Of a DNA stretch of 64,000 nucleotides, positions 54,135 through 62,305 are shown one piece after another. Made by a program: the position numbers and the translations under genes. Numbering within the stretch: position 1 is the first letter of the stretch; each line of letters starts with the position of its first letter. The notes below the pieces were generated by a model. That model searched no databases. It worked only from the letters and a program-made list of their open reading frames with translations, and had not been told where the DNA came from. Source of the DNA: CBDHEY01 sp965262305 (lineage in GTDB: Bacteria; Pseudomonadota; Gammaproteobacteria; Pseudomonadales; Cellvibrionaceae); assembly GCA_965262305.1 (NCBI GenBank), contig CBDHEY010000002.1, positions 1,178,001 through 1,242,000 of the forward strand. Reading direction: 5' to 3'.

Positions 54135-55223
54135 CTACAGTTGAACAACGTCAATTTTTTGTGATGCTGAATTTAAAATTTTTTCGCAGTCAAAATCAAA
54201 AACGACTCGATAGTCGTCGAACACGGGGTTTCTTAGGGCTTCTATAAACCGTGAGTATTCTTTGTGATATTGTACATGAATTGCTCTGCTTAAGTATTCT
54301 GCGGCAGAAAAGGTTCCCCAGTTATTTAGGCAGGAAAACTGAATAGTATTCGCCTCCCATGTTTTTCCAAGTTCGACAAACTTTTCCATCTCGAAATAAT
54401 TATTCGCTTGAATCACGAAACTAACGGTGAGTTTGATCGATTCTTGCTCGCGAATTATTTCAGAGACGAAATTCATCCGCTCTAGTAAATCGATCCATTT
54501 TCCAGGTCGTCTGTTTTCTTCATAAGTTTCCGCACTTGCTCCGTCAATGGATATTTCAAGGGTATCAATTTTGTGGTGCAGGTGTTTAATTCTCTGCCAA
54601 CGATTTGGTGTAAGTAATTGTGCATTGGTATGGATTCTGAAGCGAAGGTTGGGGTATTTGTTTGTAATATCGGATTGTAGGAGATCCCAAAAATGTCGGC
54701 TACCAAAAGGGTCTCCTGATCCTGTTACATAGAGCAATTGTAGTTTATTTCCTATTTCTTCCAATGTTGCTTCAATAAACTGATTGTTGTTTTCCCGCTG
54801 TTCTTTTGAATCCTGTCTAATTTCCTTGCGGCAAGATGGGCAAGACAAATTACATGAATAATCGTAGGCGGCATTTAGTGTTTTAGGTTCGGGAAGATAT
54901 TTAATCGGTTCTTCTACAGCTTTCTTGTAGCGCTCGTAAGTATGTTCTCCCACGGTGATCAATGGATTTTCAAGCTGATCTGGAACTTCTCCACCTTCGA
55001 GATAACGACAAAAAGTTTTCTTACAATATTTGAAGCTTCCATCAATAACGGATTGTCTAATTTTGGACGCGGTTTTACTTTGCCAAATCTCTTTTATTGG
55101 GGTTTGCTCTGCATAACCGACACTTATGGGAAGCCAGCCCTGGCAACAAAGATAGACCTGTTTGCCAGGATTGGCAGAAATTTCCATCCATTCAAATGGC
55201 TTTTTACAGATTAATCGGCGCAT
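54135..55223 (-). CDS. Radical SAM protein with N-terminal SPASM-like motif (copy B)
   Basis: A 362-residue paralogue of copy A. It has the same order of motifs: MRRLICKKPFEWMEISANPG, QVYLCCQGWLPIS and IWQSKTASKIRQSVIDGSFK at the N-terminus, then CNLSCPSC, LYVTGSGDPFGSRHFW and EISIDGASAETYEE. The pair is an obvious tandem duplication that has since diverged. The substrate is unknown; a sugar, lipid or peptide modification tied to the neighbouring glycosyltransferases and acyl carrier protein is possible. Confidence 0.88.
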   Translation of the reverse strand: MRRLICKKPFEWMEISANPGKQVYLCCQGWLPISVGYAEQTPIKEIWQSKTASKIRQSVIDGSFKYCKKTFCRYLEGGEVPDQLENPLITVGEHTYERYKKAVEEPIKYLPEPKTLNAAYDYSCNLSCPSCRKEIRQDSKEQRENNNQFIEATLEEIGNKLQLLYVTGSGDPFGSRHFWDLLQSDITNKYPNLRFRIHTNAQLLTPNRWQRIKHLHHKIDTLEISIDGASAETYEENRRPGKWIDLLERMNFVSEIIREQESIKLTVSFVIQANNYFEMEKFVELGKTWEANTIQFSCLNNWGTFSAAEYLSRAIHVQYHKEYSRFIEALRNPVFDDYRVVFDFDCEKILNSASQKIDVVQL

Positions 55224-55397
55224 GCTTTTGAATATTAATGGTTTCGGTCCTTTTTTTGTACAATTTATGTACTAAGACATTATGGCTTGGTATTTACTTG
55301 AGATATGTCGAAATTACCGCTTATTCTACATTGATAATCCGCAAATATTTAGTAGCATACATAGAAAAATTTCACGGAAACAATAGGCGGAAATGTC

Positions 55398-56210
55398 ATG
55401 ATAAGCCCTGATCAATTTATAGATAAGCGTTGCTTTAGACCGGTTGAATCTAGCGCTATTCTCAAAGATGAGGAACTTGATCAATATAACAGAGACGGTT
55501 ATCTCGTCGTTCCGCAGTTTTTTAGGTCGAGTGAAGTGGTACACGCGTTGGAATCGGCTCGGCACATCATGAATGAAACAAATAAAAACTGGCACTCAGG
55601 TCCTGAGTTGATTTGCCCAATAATTAATAAAATGTTTTTTGAAAGTGCTTTACCGACACTTGTGACCGAATTAAATCACGGTGAATCAGAGACGCTGTTA
55701 GCATTTATTATTAGAAAGATTGCAGGCGATGACAGAATAAAACCTTGGCATCAGGATGGAATCTATTGGGGCGGAGAAGATCAGGATGTTATTGCTACAT
55801 TTATTTCTTTAACCGGATATGATGCGATCCATGGGCCCTTATATGTGATTCCGGGAAGCCATAAGTTGGGTCGGCTTTATCACGAGTGGATTGAGACACC
55901 AGAATATATTCCAAATTCTCTAGTGTGTGATGTCTCAGCGTTTCCTGAGCCTACACTTGTGCTAGCTAAGCCGGGAGATTTAGTTATTGTTCATAGCTTG
56001 ACGTTACATGCGTCTTTTAAAAACTTGGAAAATGAAGATCGCATAATGTTGGGGTGCCATTGGCAAAATAAAGAAGCGGATATTCAAGTGGATCAAACGG
56101 TCAAATCTGTTTATTTAGATCAAAAACGTACTAAACAGCAAAAACCAATTGATAAACAAGCAAAAGATATATCGATTAATCCTTATAACACTTACGTAAA
56201 AACCTATTAA
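55398..56210 (+). CDS. Phytanoyl-CoA dioxygenase (PhyH) family protein
   Basis: A 270-residue Fe(II)/2-oxoglutarate oxygenase. The first two iron ligands are H118 and D120 in PWHQDGIYW. The distal half contains GPLYVIPGSHKLG and the distal histidine region PGDLVIVHSLTLHASFKN, with the Arg for 2-oxoglutarate likely in EDRIML. The N-terminal RDGYLVVPQFF is typical. It is the only plus-strand gene of the accessory cluster. Ribosome binding site AGGCGGAAA. The stop abuts the convergent GT2 gene with no gap. Confidence 0.9.
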   Translation: MISPDQFIDKRCFRPVESSAILKDEELDQYNRDGYLVVPQFFRSSEVVHALESARHIMNETNKNWHSGPELICPIINKMFFESALPTLVTELNHGESETLLAFIIRKIAGDDRIKPWHQDGIYWGGEDQDVIATFISLTGYDAIHGPLYVIPGSHKLGRLYHEWIETPEYIPNSLVCDVSAFPEPTLVLAKPGDLVIVHSLTLHASFKNLENEDRIMLGCHWQNKEADIQVDQTVKSVYLDQKRTKQQKPIDKQAKDISINPYNTYVKTY

Positions 56211-56969
56211 TTATTCTTCTATTTGTGTTTCATCTGCGTTTTTGATTCTCGAGTATCTTGCAATGGCTCTTCCGCGGTACTTTAAAATTTTTAATCCGAA
56301 TTGGTTGAAAAAATTAATTGATACAGTGTTTTCTGGAAGTGGAAACCCAAATTTTTTATAGTGCACGTCAATATTAGTTCGGTAGTAGACCGTAAATTTG
56401 TCTAATCGACAAATTTTTGAGGTGTTGTAGACTAGGCGATCCCATATCACACGATCATCGATTGCATGTTCATCATGAGGTATTAGCCACCAGCTTCCAG
56501 CTTGTTCTCTGAGTTTTCTGCGCACAAACATACAGTTTGTGTCGCTAAAATGAATACCATCGCTTTCATCGCATTCACCCATGACTCTTCCATCTTCATG
56601 ACATAATAGCCGTTTACTTACTACCACATCAGCATCATTATCAATAGATGCTTTAACCATAATTTCTATATGTTTTGGATCCCACCAATTATCAGAGTCC
56701 AAAAATGCTACAGCCTCTGCACCATGAGCAAAAGCATAAGCCGTCGCAATTGATCTTGGGGTATCGCCATAATCATTTATATTTTTAGGCAATCGAATAA
56801 AATGTAAGTTTGGGAAATCTGATTTACTGATATAGCTGGGTAGGTCGCATCCATCGCCCACTACAACATGCATAATTCCCGGATAAGATTGTTGATTAAC
56901 ACTTTTTATACAGCCTTCCACAAACTCCTTATTGCCTAGATGAAAAGGTGTAATTACTGCCACAAACAT
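56211..56969 (-). CDS. Family 2 glycosyltransferase
   Basis: A 252-residue GT-A enzyme. The N-terminus FVAVITPFHLGNKEFVEGCI, HVVVGDGCDLPS, and the metal-binding AEAVAFLDSDNWWDPKHIEI are standard. A later element, DERVIWDRLV-like, is the acceptor-side acidic motif (HAIDDRVIWDRL). Cytoplasmic, no membrane helix. It lies 24 bp downstream of the FkbM methyltransferase gene, in the same transcription unit. Confidence 0.9.
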   Translation of the reverse strand: MFVAVITPFHLGNKEFVEGCIKSVNQQSYPGIMHVVVGDGCDLPSYISKSDFPNLHFIRLPKNINDYGDTPRSIATAYAFAHGAEAVAFLDSDNWWDPKHIEIMVKASIDNDADVVVSKRLLCHEDGRVMGECDESDGIHFSDTNCMFVRRKLREQAGSWWLIPHDEHAIDDRVIWDRLVYNTSKICRLDKFTVYYRTNIDVHYKKFGFPLPENTVSINFFNQFGLKILKYRGRAIARYSRIKNADETQIEE

Positions 56970-56993
56970 ATTTATTTTAAGTTTCCTTAACTA

Positions 56994-58040
56994 CTAGATA
57001 AGTTTTTGTGTGTAGATAAGTGTCCATACGTTTTCATACATGCAGAATTCCTTGTGGATATGGTACCCGAGATTCGTTAAGAATTCGTGGCTGGATTTTA
57101 GGCTTTCCTTTGTAACTTCAATAGATATTATAGGTTTTGAATTTGCTATGGTCTTGGTGGCGCCTTTTAATACAGATAATTCCATTCCTTCTACGTCAAT
57201 TTTGATTAAATGAACATTAAATTCCGTAAAAATATCATCTATACAAATGGACTTTACTGATTTAGTGCCGTCTTTGGCTAATTTTTCGAAGGATGTACCA
57301 CCAAGATTCTCTTCATCGTGGTTTTCTATTTGATACGATTCTCCTGATTTATCTGAAACGCAATAACCCAGGTAATTTAAATTAATGTTGCTTGTATTAT
57401 TTATTCTACAGTTCTCAATTAAAGTATTTATTGATTCCTCGTGTGGCTCAAAAGGATAGACTTCATTAGGATTTAAGAACTTACTAAAGTAGATTGCATG
57501 ATTGCCTACATTAGCACCGATATCTAAAATAAACGAATATTGTGGGCAAATTTCAAGAAGTGCTTCTAAAAGTTCTTGTTCGTAAAAAAGCCCTTTTGAA
57601 TGATAGTTTGCCTGAATCGAATCTTTCGCATGGCTTATCATGAAAATAGTATCGGTATTTTTGTAGTGAACTATTGCATAGTTTACCGAGCCTGTGTTTG
57701 GTATCCTCTTTTGAGGAAAAATATATCCTAGTGATATTTTTTTATCTTCTTTTGTAAAAATAAATATTTTTGCAATGGCGTCAAGAAAATGCCAACTCGC
57801 TTCTATTTCAAATCTACACACGGTTGAATATTCAGAGATAATAGCGGCATCAATTTCTTGTTGTATGTTATTTATAAGGACTACTCTTTCAATTCCTCCA
57901 CGGAAAACTATGTTTCCGGAAAAAGAAACATAATCATGCCCATGCTTTTTTTTGATGTTAGTTCGAATATTAAAATTAATATCTCGGCTAACTTCATTTC
58001 CGCAAAACGCAACGGCTTTTAGTAAATCAGAATCAGGCAT
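56994..58040 (-). CDS. FkbM family methyltransferase
   Basis: A 348-residue protein whose C-terminal 200 residues are an FkbM-type SAM-dependent methyltransferase: motif I FILDIGANVGNHAIYFSK, acidic loop VYPFEPHEESINTLIENC, and IKIDVEGMELSVLKGA. The N-terminal 150 residues (VRNIQ-type beta-rich region) are not assigned. Family members methylate sugar or polyketide hydroxyls. It is located between an acyl carrier protein gene and GT2 on the same strand. Confidence 0.88.
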   Translation of the reverse strand: MPDSDLLKAVAFCGNEVSRDINFNIRTNIKKKHGHDYVSFSGNIVFRGGIERVVLINNIQQEIDAAIISEYSTVCRFEIEASWHFLDAIAKIFIFTKEDKKISLGYIFPQKRIPNTGSVNYAIVHYKNTDTIFMISHAKDSIQANYHSKGLFYEQELLEALLEICPQYSFILDIGANVGNHAIYFSKFLNPNEVYPFEPHEESINTLIENCRINNTSNINLNYLGYCVSDKSGESYQIENHDEENLGGTSFEKLAKDGTKSVKSICIDDIFTEFNVHLIKIDVEGMELSVLKGATKTIANSKPIISIEVTKESLKSSHEFLTNLGYHIHKEFCMYENVWTLIYTQKLI

Positions 58041-58086
58041 CTCTATTAACTTAGTTCAAATATGGCACATGTTTTGGTCTATATGA

Positions 58087-58407
58087 TCACTTTTTTAAAC
58101 AGCATTCAACTTGTGATATGACATCAGCGATGCTATTAATTTTTCCAATAGCGTCATTCGGAAATTGGAAATCATACTTGTCCTCAATTTCTATCGCTAT
58201 TTCTGCAATAACCAGGGAGTCGATACCTAATTCTTCACGTAATTTTGTACTTTTTTCAATAGAATCTGTGTCTATTTCGGGATGTGCTTTGACGATTGCT
58301 AAAATATCTTCTGTTAAGTCTGGGTCCTTCATTTGTATTTCGTATCTAATCTGCGATTGAGGAAGGGTATTATGGCATAAAAACTCGTTAATTGTTTTGA
58401 GTGACAT
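58087..58407 (-). CDS. Acyl carrier protein
   Basis: A 106-residue carrier protein. The phosphopantetheine site is S64 in ELGIDSLVIAEIAIEIEDKY, and NSIADVISQVE is the last helix. Relative to canonical ACP the N-terminus is about 25 residues longer; an internal ATG at 58332 would give a standard-size protein. It is the first gene of the minus-strand cluster. No ketosynthase or adenylation gene accompanies it here. The start codon shares the palindrome CATATG with the broken lipoprotein gene on the other strand. Confidence 0.88.
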   Translation of the reverse strand: MSLKTINEFLCHNTLPQSQIRYEIQMKDPDLTEDILAIVKAHPEIDTDSIEKSTKLREELGIDSLVIAEIAIEIEDKYDFQFPNDAIGKINSIADVISQVECCLKK

Positions 58408-58736
58408 ATGTTCAATCGCTTTGCTGTAATTTTCTTATTCCCTGTTTATTTGGCTGGATGCACCCGAATTTATATCGAAAGGGTGAACGTTCGATTAATA
58501 TTTGGCAATGTGATTTGATACTCGCAGATTATGTTTTGGGAGACTCAGAGCAAGAACTCGATATCGTTTTATAGGTGAACGCGAAACATATTGGTGCTAA
58601 CTATGTGATACCTAGTTTTGAAAGCATCGAGTGTCTTAACAATTGCGAGCTGATGTTGGGTGAATTAACTCCTGGAAAAAGACGAATCAATAATAGGTCT
58701 GTGCAAAAATTAAGTGCGGATTTCTATTGGTGCTAA
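58408..58736 (+). pseudogene. Broken small lipoprotein gene (DUF4156-like)
   Basis: The 5' end reads MFNRFAVIFLFPVYLAGC, a clean lipoprotein signal with lipobox. The frame then shifts near 58460: the continuing sequence (NLYRKGERSINIWQCDLILA, DYVLGDSEQELDIVL) is in another frame. It hits an in-frame TAG at 58572-58574, after which VNAKHIGANYVIPSFESIEC runs to a TAA at 58734. The A-x-x-x-GANYV element and C-terminal YWC recall DUF4156 lipoproteins. One shift and one stop indicate a decayed gene. This accounts for most of the gap to 58784. Confidence 0.6.
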
Positions 58737-58784
58737 GAACTACCAAATTATTAATTTAAACCCTATGTAAAAAAGGAGAAGAAA

Positions 58785-59156
58785 GTGAAAAATATTTATT
58801 TGGTTATATTGTTCTTGTTGACTGCTTGTTCTGGTGATGATTCAGACGATAGTGAAAATGCTACGACCGTAGTATTAATTAATGGATCAAATGTAAATTG
58901 CGGTAGTGGTGTGGGTTTTGGAATAGAGCAATCGGAGCTAGATCTAACCTCAGCCGGAATTGACGTTATTTCTTCGGTTTGTGGGTTTGCTGTGGACGAT
59001 CAAGGAGCTAGATCGTGTGATCCCTTTGATACAATCTATTCTCATGAAGTTCAGGTGGAAAACGTCGTTGATGCGCAAGCTCTTGGTTATATAACAGTAG
59101 ATGAGTTGGATGAAGATTTTCAACTTGAGTTTATGGCGGTTGACGGTTGTTTGTAG
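58785..59156 (+). CDS. Small lipoprotein of unknown function
   Basis: A 123-residue protein with lipoprotein signal MKNIYLVILFLLTAC (lipidated Cys15). The mature part is acidic and has four more cysteines (NVNCGSG, SVCGFAV, RSCDPF, DGCL) that could form two disulfides. It starts with GTG after a strong AAAGGAGAAGAA ribosome binding site. No family recognised. It could be an outer-membrane or periplasmic small lipoprotein. Confidence 0.8.
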   Translation: MKNIYLVILFLLTACSGDDSDDSENATTVVLINGSNVNCGSGVGFGIEQSELDLTSAGIDVISSVCGFAVDDQGARSCDPFDTIYSHEVQVENVVDAQALGYITVDELDEDFQLEFMAVDGCL

Positions 59157-59261
59157 TTTGATTTCTAGACTTATTACTTAATAAATTCTAATTTAACGAC
59201 TATCTCGATATTGGTCTTTATGTTTAAATAAAGTGACAGAATAATAATAGAGGTAATAACT

Positions 59262-59663
59262 ATGAGATCTAAAAACGTTGCTCGGAACGAATCAAACGAT
59301 ATTGATTTAACGCCAATGTTGGACGTGGTTTTCATAATGTTGATATTTTTTGTCGTGACAGCGTCTTTCTTGCAAGAAAAGTCGATTCCACTTTTTCATT
59401 CTCCAAATTCCTCATCGAAAATTATTGACCCTCCGCAGCCAATAGTTATTGATGTTTCTAGCTCGGACGAAATATCAATTAATAATCGAGCAATTGATTT
59501 AAATGCCGTAGGTGCTTTACTGGCGCAAAAACATGCAGAAAGTAAGGCGTCTACTTTGGTAATTAATGCTCATGAGGAAGCTTCCGCCAATAGTTATATT
59601 GCAATTGCCGATGCGGCTAGACAAGCTAAAATTAGTCACTTTTCACTCAAGCTATATGAGTAA
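59262..59663 (+). CDS. ExbD/TolR family biopolymer transport protein
   Basis: A 133-residue proton-channel subunit. It has a short cytoplasmic N-terminus, one membrane helix (about 18-40) with the essential Asp in LTPMLDVVFIMLIFFVVTAS, and a periplasmic domain. ExbD normally works with ExbB and TonB, or TolR with TolQ; no ExbB or TonB gene is adjacent. It may serve a system encoded elsewhere. Ribosome binding site GAGGTAATAAC. Confidence 0.9.
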   Translation: MRSKNVARNESNDIDLTPMLDVVFIMLIFFVVTASFLQEKSIPLFHSPNSSSKIIDPPQPIVIDVSSSDEISINNRAIDLNAVGALLAQKHAESKASTLVINAHEEASANSYIAIADAARQAKISHFSLKLYE

Positions 59664-59734
59664 AAATATTGTCTAACGTGACCGTTGAGTAGAACCGGTT
59701 GGTTTTTGTATGTTGTTTTTCTTTTGGGTTTTAA

Positions 59735-60205
59735 ATGCACTTGATAAACGGCCTAGAAAATAGAATTCCTCCTCCTGTAGTTGTTATATTTTCTGGCTTT
59801 ACCGGGTGGTTAATCGATGAGTTTTTCGAGTCGAAAATACCAGGTGCTCGTCATTTTGAGATCGTTTCTGTTGTTTTTTTAGTGGTTGGTTTTTTATTTG
59901 GGTTATTAGGAATAATTTCTTTTAAGCTTGCTAATACCACAATTAATCCACTGAAACCGGAAGCGACATCTGCTTTGGTAAAGTCGGGAATTTATAAAAT
60001 CTCTCGAAATCCAATGTATGTTGGTTTAGCTTTTTTACTCACTGCTTGGTGCTTATACTTGGGTTCTTTACTCAGTTTGGTATCTGTTATTTTATTTGTT
60101 TCGTATATTTACAGATTTCAAATTATTCCAGAAGAACGCGCTATGGAGTCGCTTTTCGGTGATGATTTTATCGATTACAAATCCAAAGTTCGAAGGTGGA
60201 TTTGA
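59735..60205 (+). CDS. Isoprenylcysteine carboxyl methyltransferase-like membrane protein
   Basis: A 156-residue membrane protein of the ICMT/PEMT-like superfamily. Four or five hydrophobic segments are visible; the conserved YKISRNPMYVGLAFLLTAW and the C-terminal IPEERAMESLFGDDFIDYKS (E-E motif and Y) are typical. In bacteria such proteins are thought to methylate lipids or other small substrates using SAM; the substrate here is unknown. Convergent with the GlpD-like gene. Confidence 0.88.
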   Translation: MHLINGLENRIPPPVVVIFSGFTGWLIDEFFESKIPGARHFEIVSVVFLVVGFLFGLLGIISFKLANTTINPLKPEATSALVKSGIYKISRNPMYVGLAFLLTAWCLYLGSLLSLVSVILFVSYIYRFQIIPEERAMESLFGDDFIDYKSKVRRWI

Positions 60206-60220
60206 TTTCACTGATTCACT

Positions 60221-61726
60221 TTAGTTTTCAGCTTGGTTCTTAATAAGGTTTATATACTTGTCTAGTTCTTGTACTTGTTCTGCTGAATAGAGTAAACCTA
60301 AAAACGTTCTACGCCACAAAATATCATCTGCATTTGTTACCCATTCTTCATCAATCAAGTGTTTGACTTCAACTTCATATAATCCCTCCCCAAAATCTCT
60401 TCCTAGATCTGCTTCCGTATGACATTTTTTCAGGATATCGCATGTCAGTGAACCATAGGTTCTCACGTAGCGAGCGATGACATTAGATGGAATAAAAGAA
60501 TAGTCTTTCGATAGTTTATCAATGTAACCGTCAAGATCTAAATTAGGAATATCACCACCAGGGAGTGTTTGATTTTCCAATGTATTTGTATTGCCTGCAT
60601 TGGTAAAAACTTCCAAAACATTGAGCCCTTGAGTTGCGAGCTTTCTATATTGGAATAAGCTATTACCATAAAGCGAAAGACAAGGGGCGAGTTTTCCTGG
60701 GTTATTTAGGTCGAGTAAAGCGTTATCGAGATCTTGGTCAAACTCTAAGCCTTCGACATCTAAAGATGGGATTTTTTTCCATTTAATGAATCGAATGTCG
60801 TTTTCTTCTATGGGTTTTTGAAGATACTTGTTTGCGATATCTAGCGTTGTTTTGATTGCGCTTTCTTTATCTGCTTCAGAGTCGGATGTTGCTATAGCAG
60901 GCAATAAACAAATATGCCTTCGTCCAAATGGCGTGATGGTAAGAAAACGTTTATCGCTGAGTTGGCAAACGAGTGATTGGTCGCTTGGAAAGTGATAGCT
61001 CGCAAATATATATCCAGCAAGGGAGTAAGAGGATTTACAGCGAGATATCACACCTAAAGTTTTCCCCAATACTTGGTCGACACCCCAGCCACAACAATTG
61101 ATCAATATTTTACTTTTATATTCTCGAGTTTCATTGGTGTAATTATTTTTTACTTCGAGTATCCAGTGTTGTTCGAGCCGGGTCGCTTTCACGAGTTCGT
61201 GATAAAAATAGAGCTCACAGCCTAGCTGCTCTGCTTGCTTTGCTGTAGATATAATGAGTCTATTTGAGTTTAGATTGGTGTTAATAAACTCACCCATAAT
61301 AGTTTCAGATGAATTTTCTAGAGCGGGTAGCGTTTCGGAAGAGAATTTTATGTTGCCATGGTTTTCAACATGATGCTTTTGCCAACGCTTATAAAAACTT
61401 GTGCCGTTGCTTACCCATTTATCAGAGCGAATCTTGTTGTCGGATAAAATATAAGATGCTTGCACTCTAGCAATATGAGGTGCTTTTTTACGCAAAAGCG
61501 CTAACTCTCGCATGTTGGTCGATAATTGCCCAAACTTAAACTGTTCGAATTTTCGAAGGTTATTGGCAGTAGATTCGATAGGGGATGACGTCCCTGAAGC
61601 AATATCCTTAGCTTGGAATAAAACCGTTTTCAGGTTACGACTGGCCGCTTCTGCAGCCATGGCGACACCGTGAATACCACCTCCAATGACGGCTACATCG
61701 TATACAGGGTACTCATTATCGGCCAT
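60221..61726 (-). CDS. GlpD-like FAD-dependent oxidoreductase, divergent
   Basis: A 501-residue protein with the layout of glycerol-3-phosphate dehydrogenase. It has the FAD-binding DVAVIGGGIHGVAMAAEAAS, an ASGTSS element, ELALLRKKAPHI, a mid INCCGWGVDQV, and a C-terminal cap ending in GLYEVEVKHLIDEEWVTNAD, DILWRRTFLGL. In GlpD the segment after ASGTSS reads KLIHGGLRYLE; here it is ESTANNLRKFE, so the glycerol-phosphate/FAD contact region is changed. Substrate may differ. Solitary gene; no glpF, glpK or glpR nearby. Confidence 0.82.
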   Translation of the reverse strand: MADNEYPVYDVAVIGGGIHGVAMAAEAASRNLKTVLFQAKDIASGTSSPIESTANNLRKFEQFKFGQLSTNMRELALLRKKAPHIARVQASYILSDNKIRSDKWVSNGTSFYKRWQKHHVENHGNIKFSSETLPALENSSETIMGEFINTNLNSNRLIISTAKQAEQLGCELYFYHELVKATRLEQHWILEVKNNYTNETREYKSKILINCCGWGVDQVLGKTLGVISRCKSSYSLAGYIFASYHFPSDQSLVCQLSDKRFLTITPFGRRHICLLPAIATSDSEADKESAIKTTLDIANKYLQKPIEENDIRFIKWKKIPSLDVEGLEFDQDLDNALLDLNNPGKLAPCLSLYGNSLFQYRKLATQGLNVLEVFTNAGNTNTLENQTLPGGDIPNLDLDGYIDKLSKDYSFIPSNVIARYVRTYGSLTCDILKKCHTEADLGRDFGEGLYEVEVKHLIDEEWVTNADDILWRRTFLGLLYSAEQVQELDKYINLIKNQAEN

Positions 61727-61971
61727 GATTTTAGTCCTAAATATGTTTTAAATATTAATTCAATTTATTAGAAAGCCAAATTTAATTGGAGTTCAAGAGG
61801 GGGATAGATAATTTTTATTTGTTATAACTTAATGATAGGACTTTATTTCGGTTTCTTCTATAAAAAATCGACGCTTTTTATAATTTTAAAATGATTAATG
61901 CGCCAAAATGTAAGAAGGTATCTTTGTAGTGAGCTTTTCTAAACCAGAGAAGCGTGGAATATAAAATACTT

Positions 61972-62295
61972 TTATCTTTGAGGAATTTCTGGATCAATTG
62001 GTTGTACTAATACCCACGGAGAGACCACGGCAGCCCAGGATATAATGTCGTTTTCCAACCATTCTTTTGCCTGTTGGTCGCTCACCAGTCCTAAGTCACC
62101 ATTAGTCATGAGTTGTTCAATTTCTTCTTTATTGTCTTTTGCAAAGTATGAAGCGGTTTTAATCAAGTCGAGATCTGGCGCGACATAAACAGCTTTTCCG
62201 GCTGCGAAAAAACGCTGTAGTTCTATCCAAGGGATTTTAGCAGTTTCACTGTTTATTTTTGAAATGAGTGCTTGGTCGGCGTTTTTTGTGTTCAT
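61972..62295 (-). CDS. DUF2288 family protein
   Basis: A 107-residue soluble protein resembling DUF2288 proteins: TAKIPWIELQRFFAAGKAVY near residue 19, APDLDLI, then the middle LVSDQQAKEWLEND and a C-terminal hydrophobic WVLVQPIDPEIPQ. Function unknown. It follows pilU by 10 bp on the same strand. Confidence 0.8.
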   Translation of the reverse strand: MNTKNADQALISKINSETAKIPWIELQRFFAAGKAVYVAPDLDLIKTASYFAKDNKEEIEQLMTNGDLGLVSDQQAKEWLENDIISWAAVVSPWVLVQPIDPEIPQR

Positions 62296-62305
62296 CTACG
62301 GGTGT

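Noticed and set aside
61925..61955. Imperfect hairpin (GCTTTTCT / AGAGAAGC) downstream of the DUF2288 gene
   Set aside because: It has one mismatch and no T-run on either strand, so no terminator was called.
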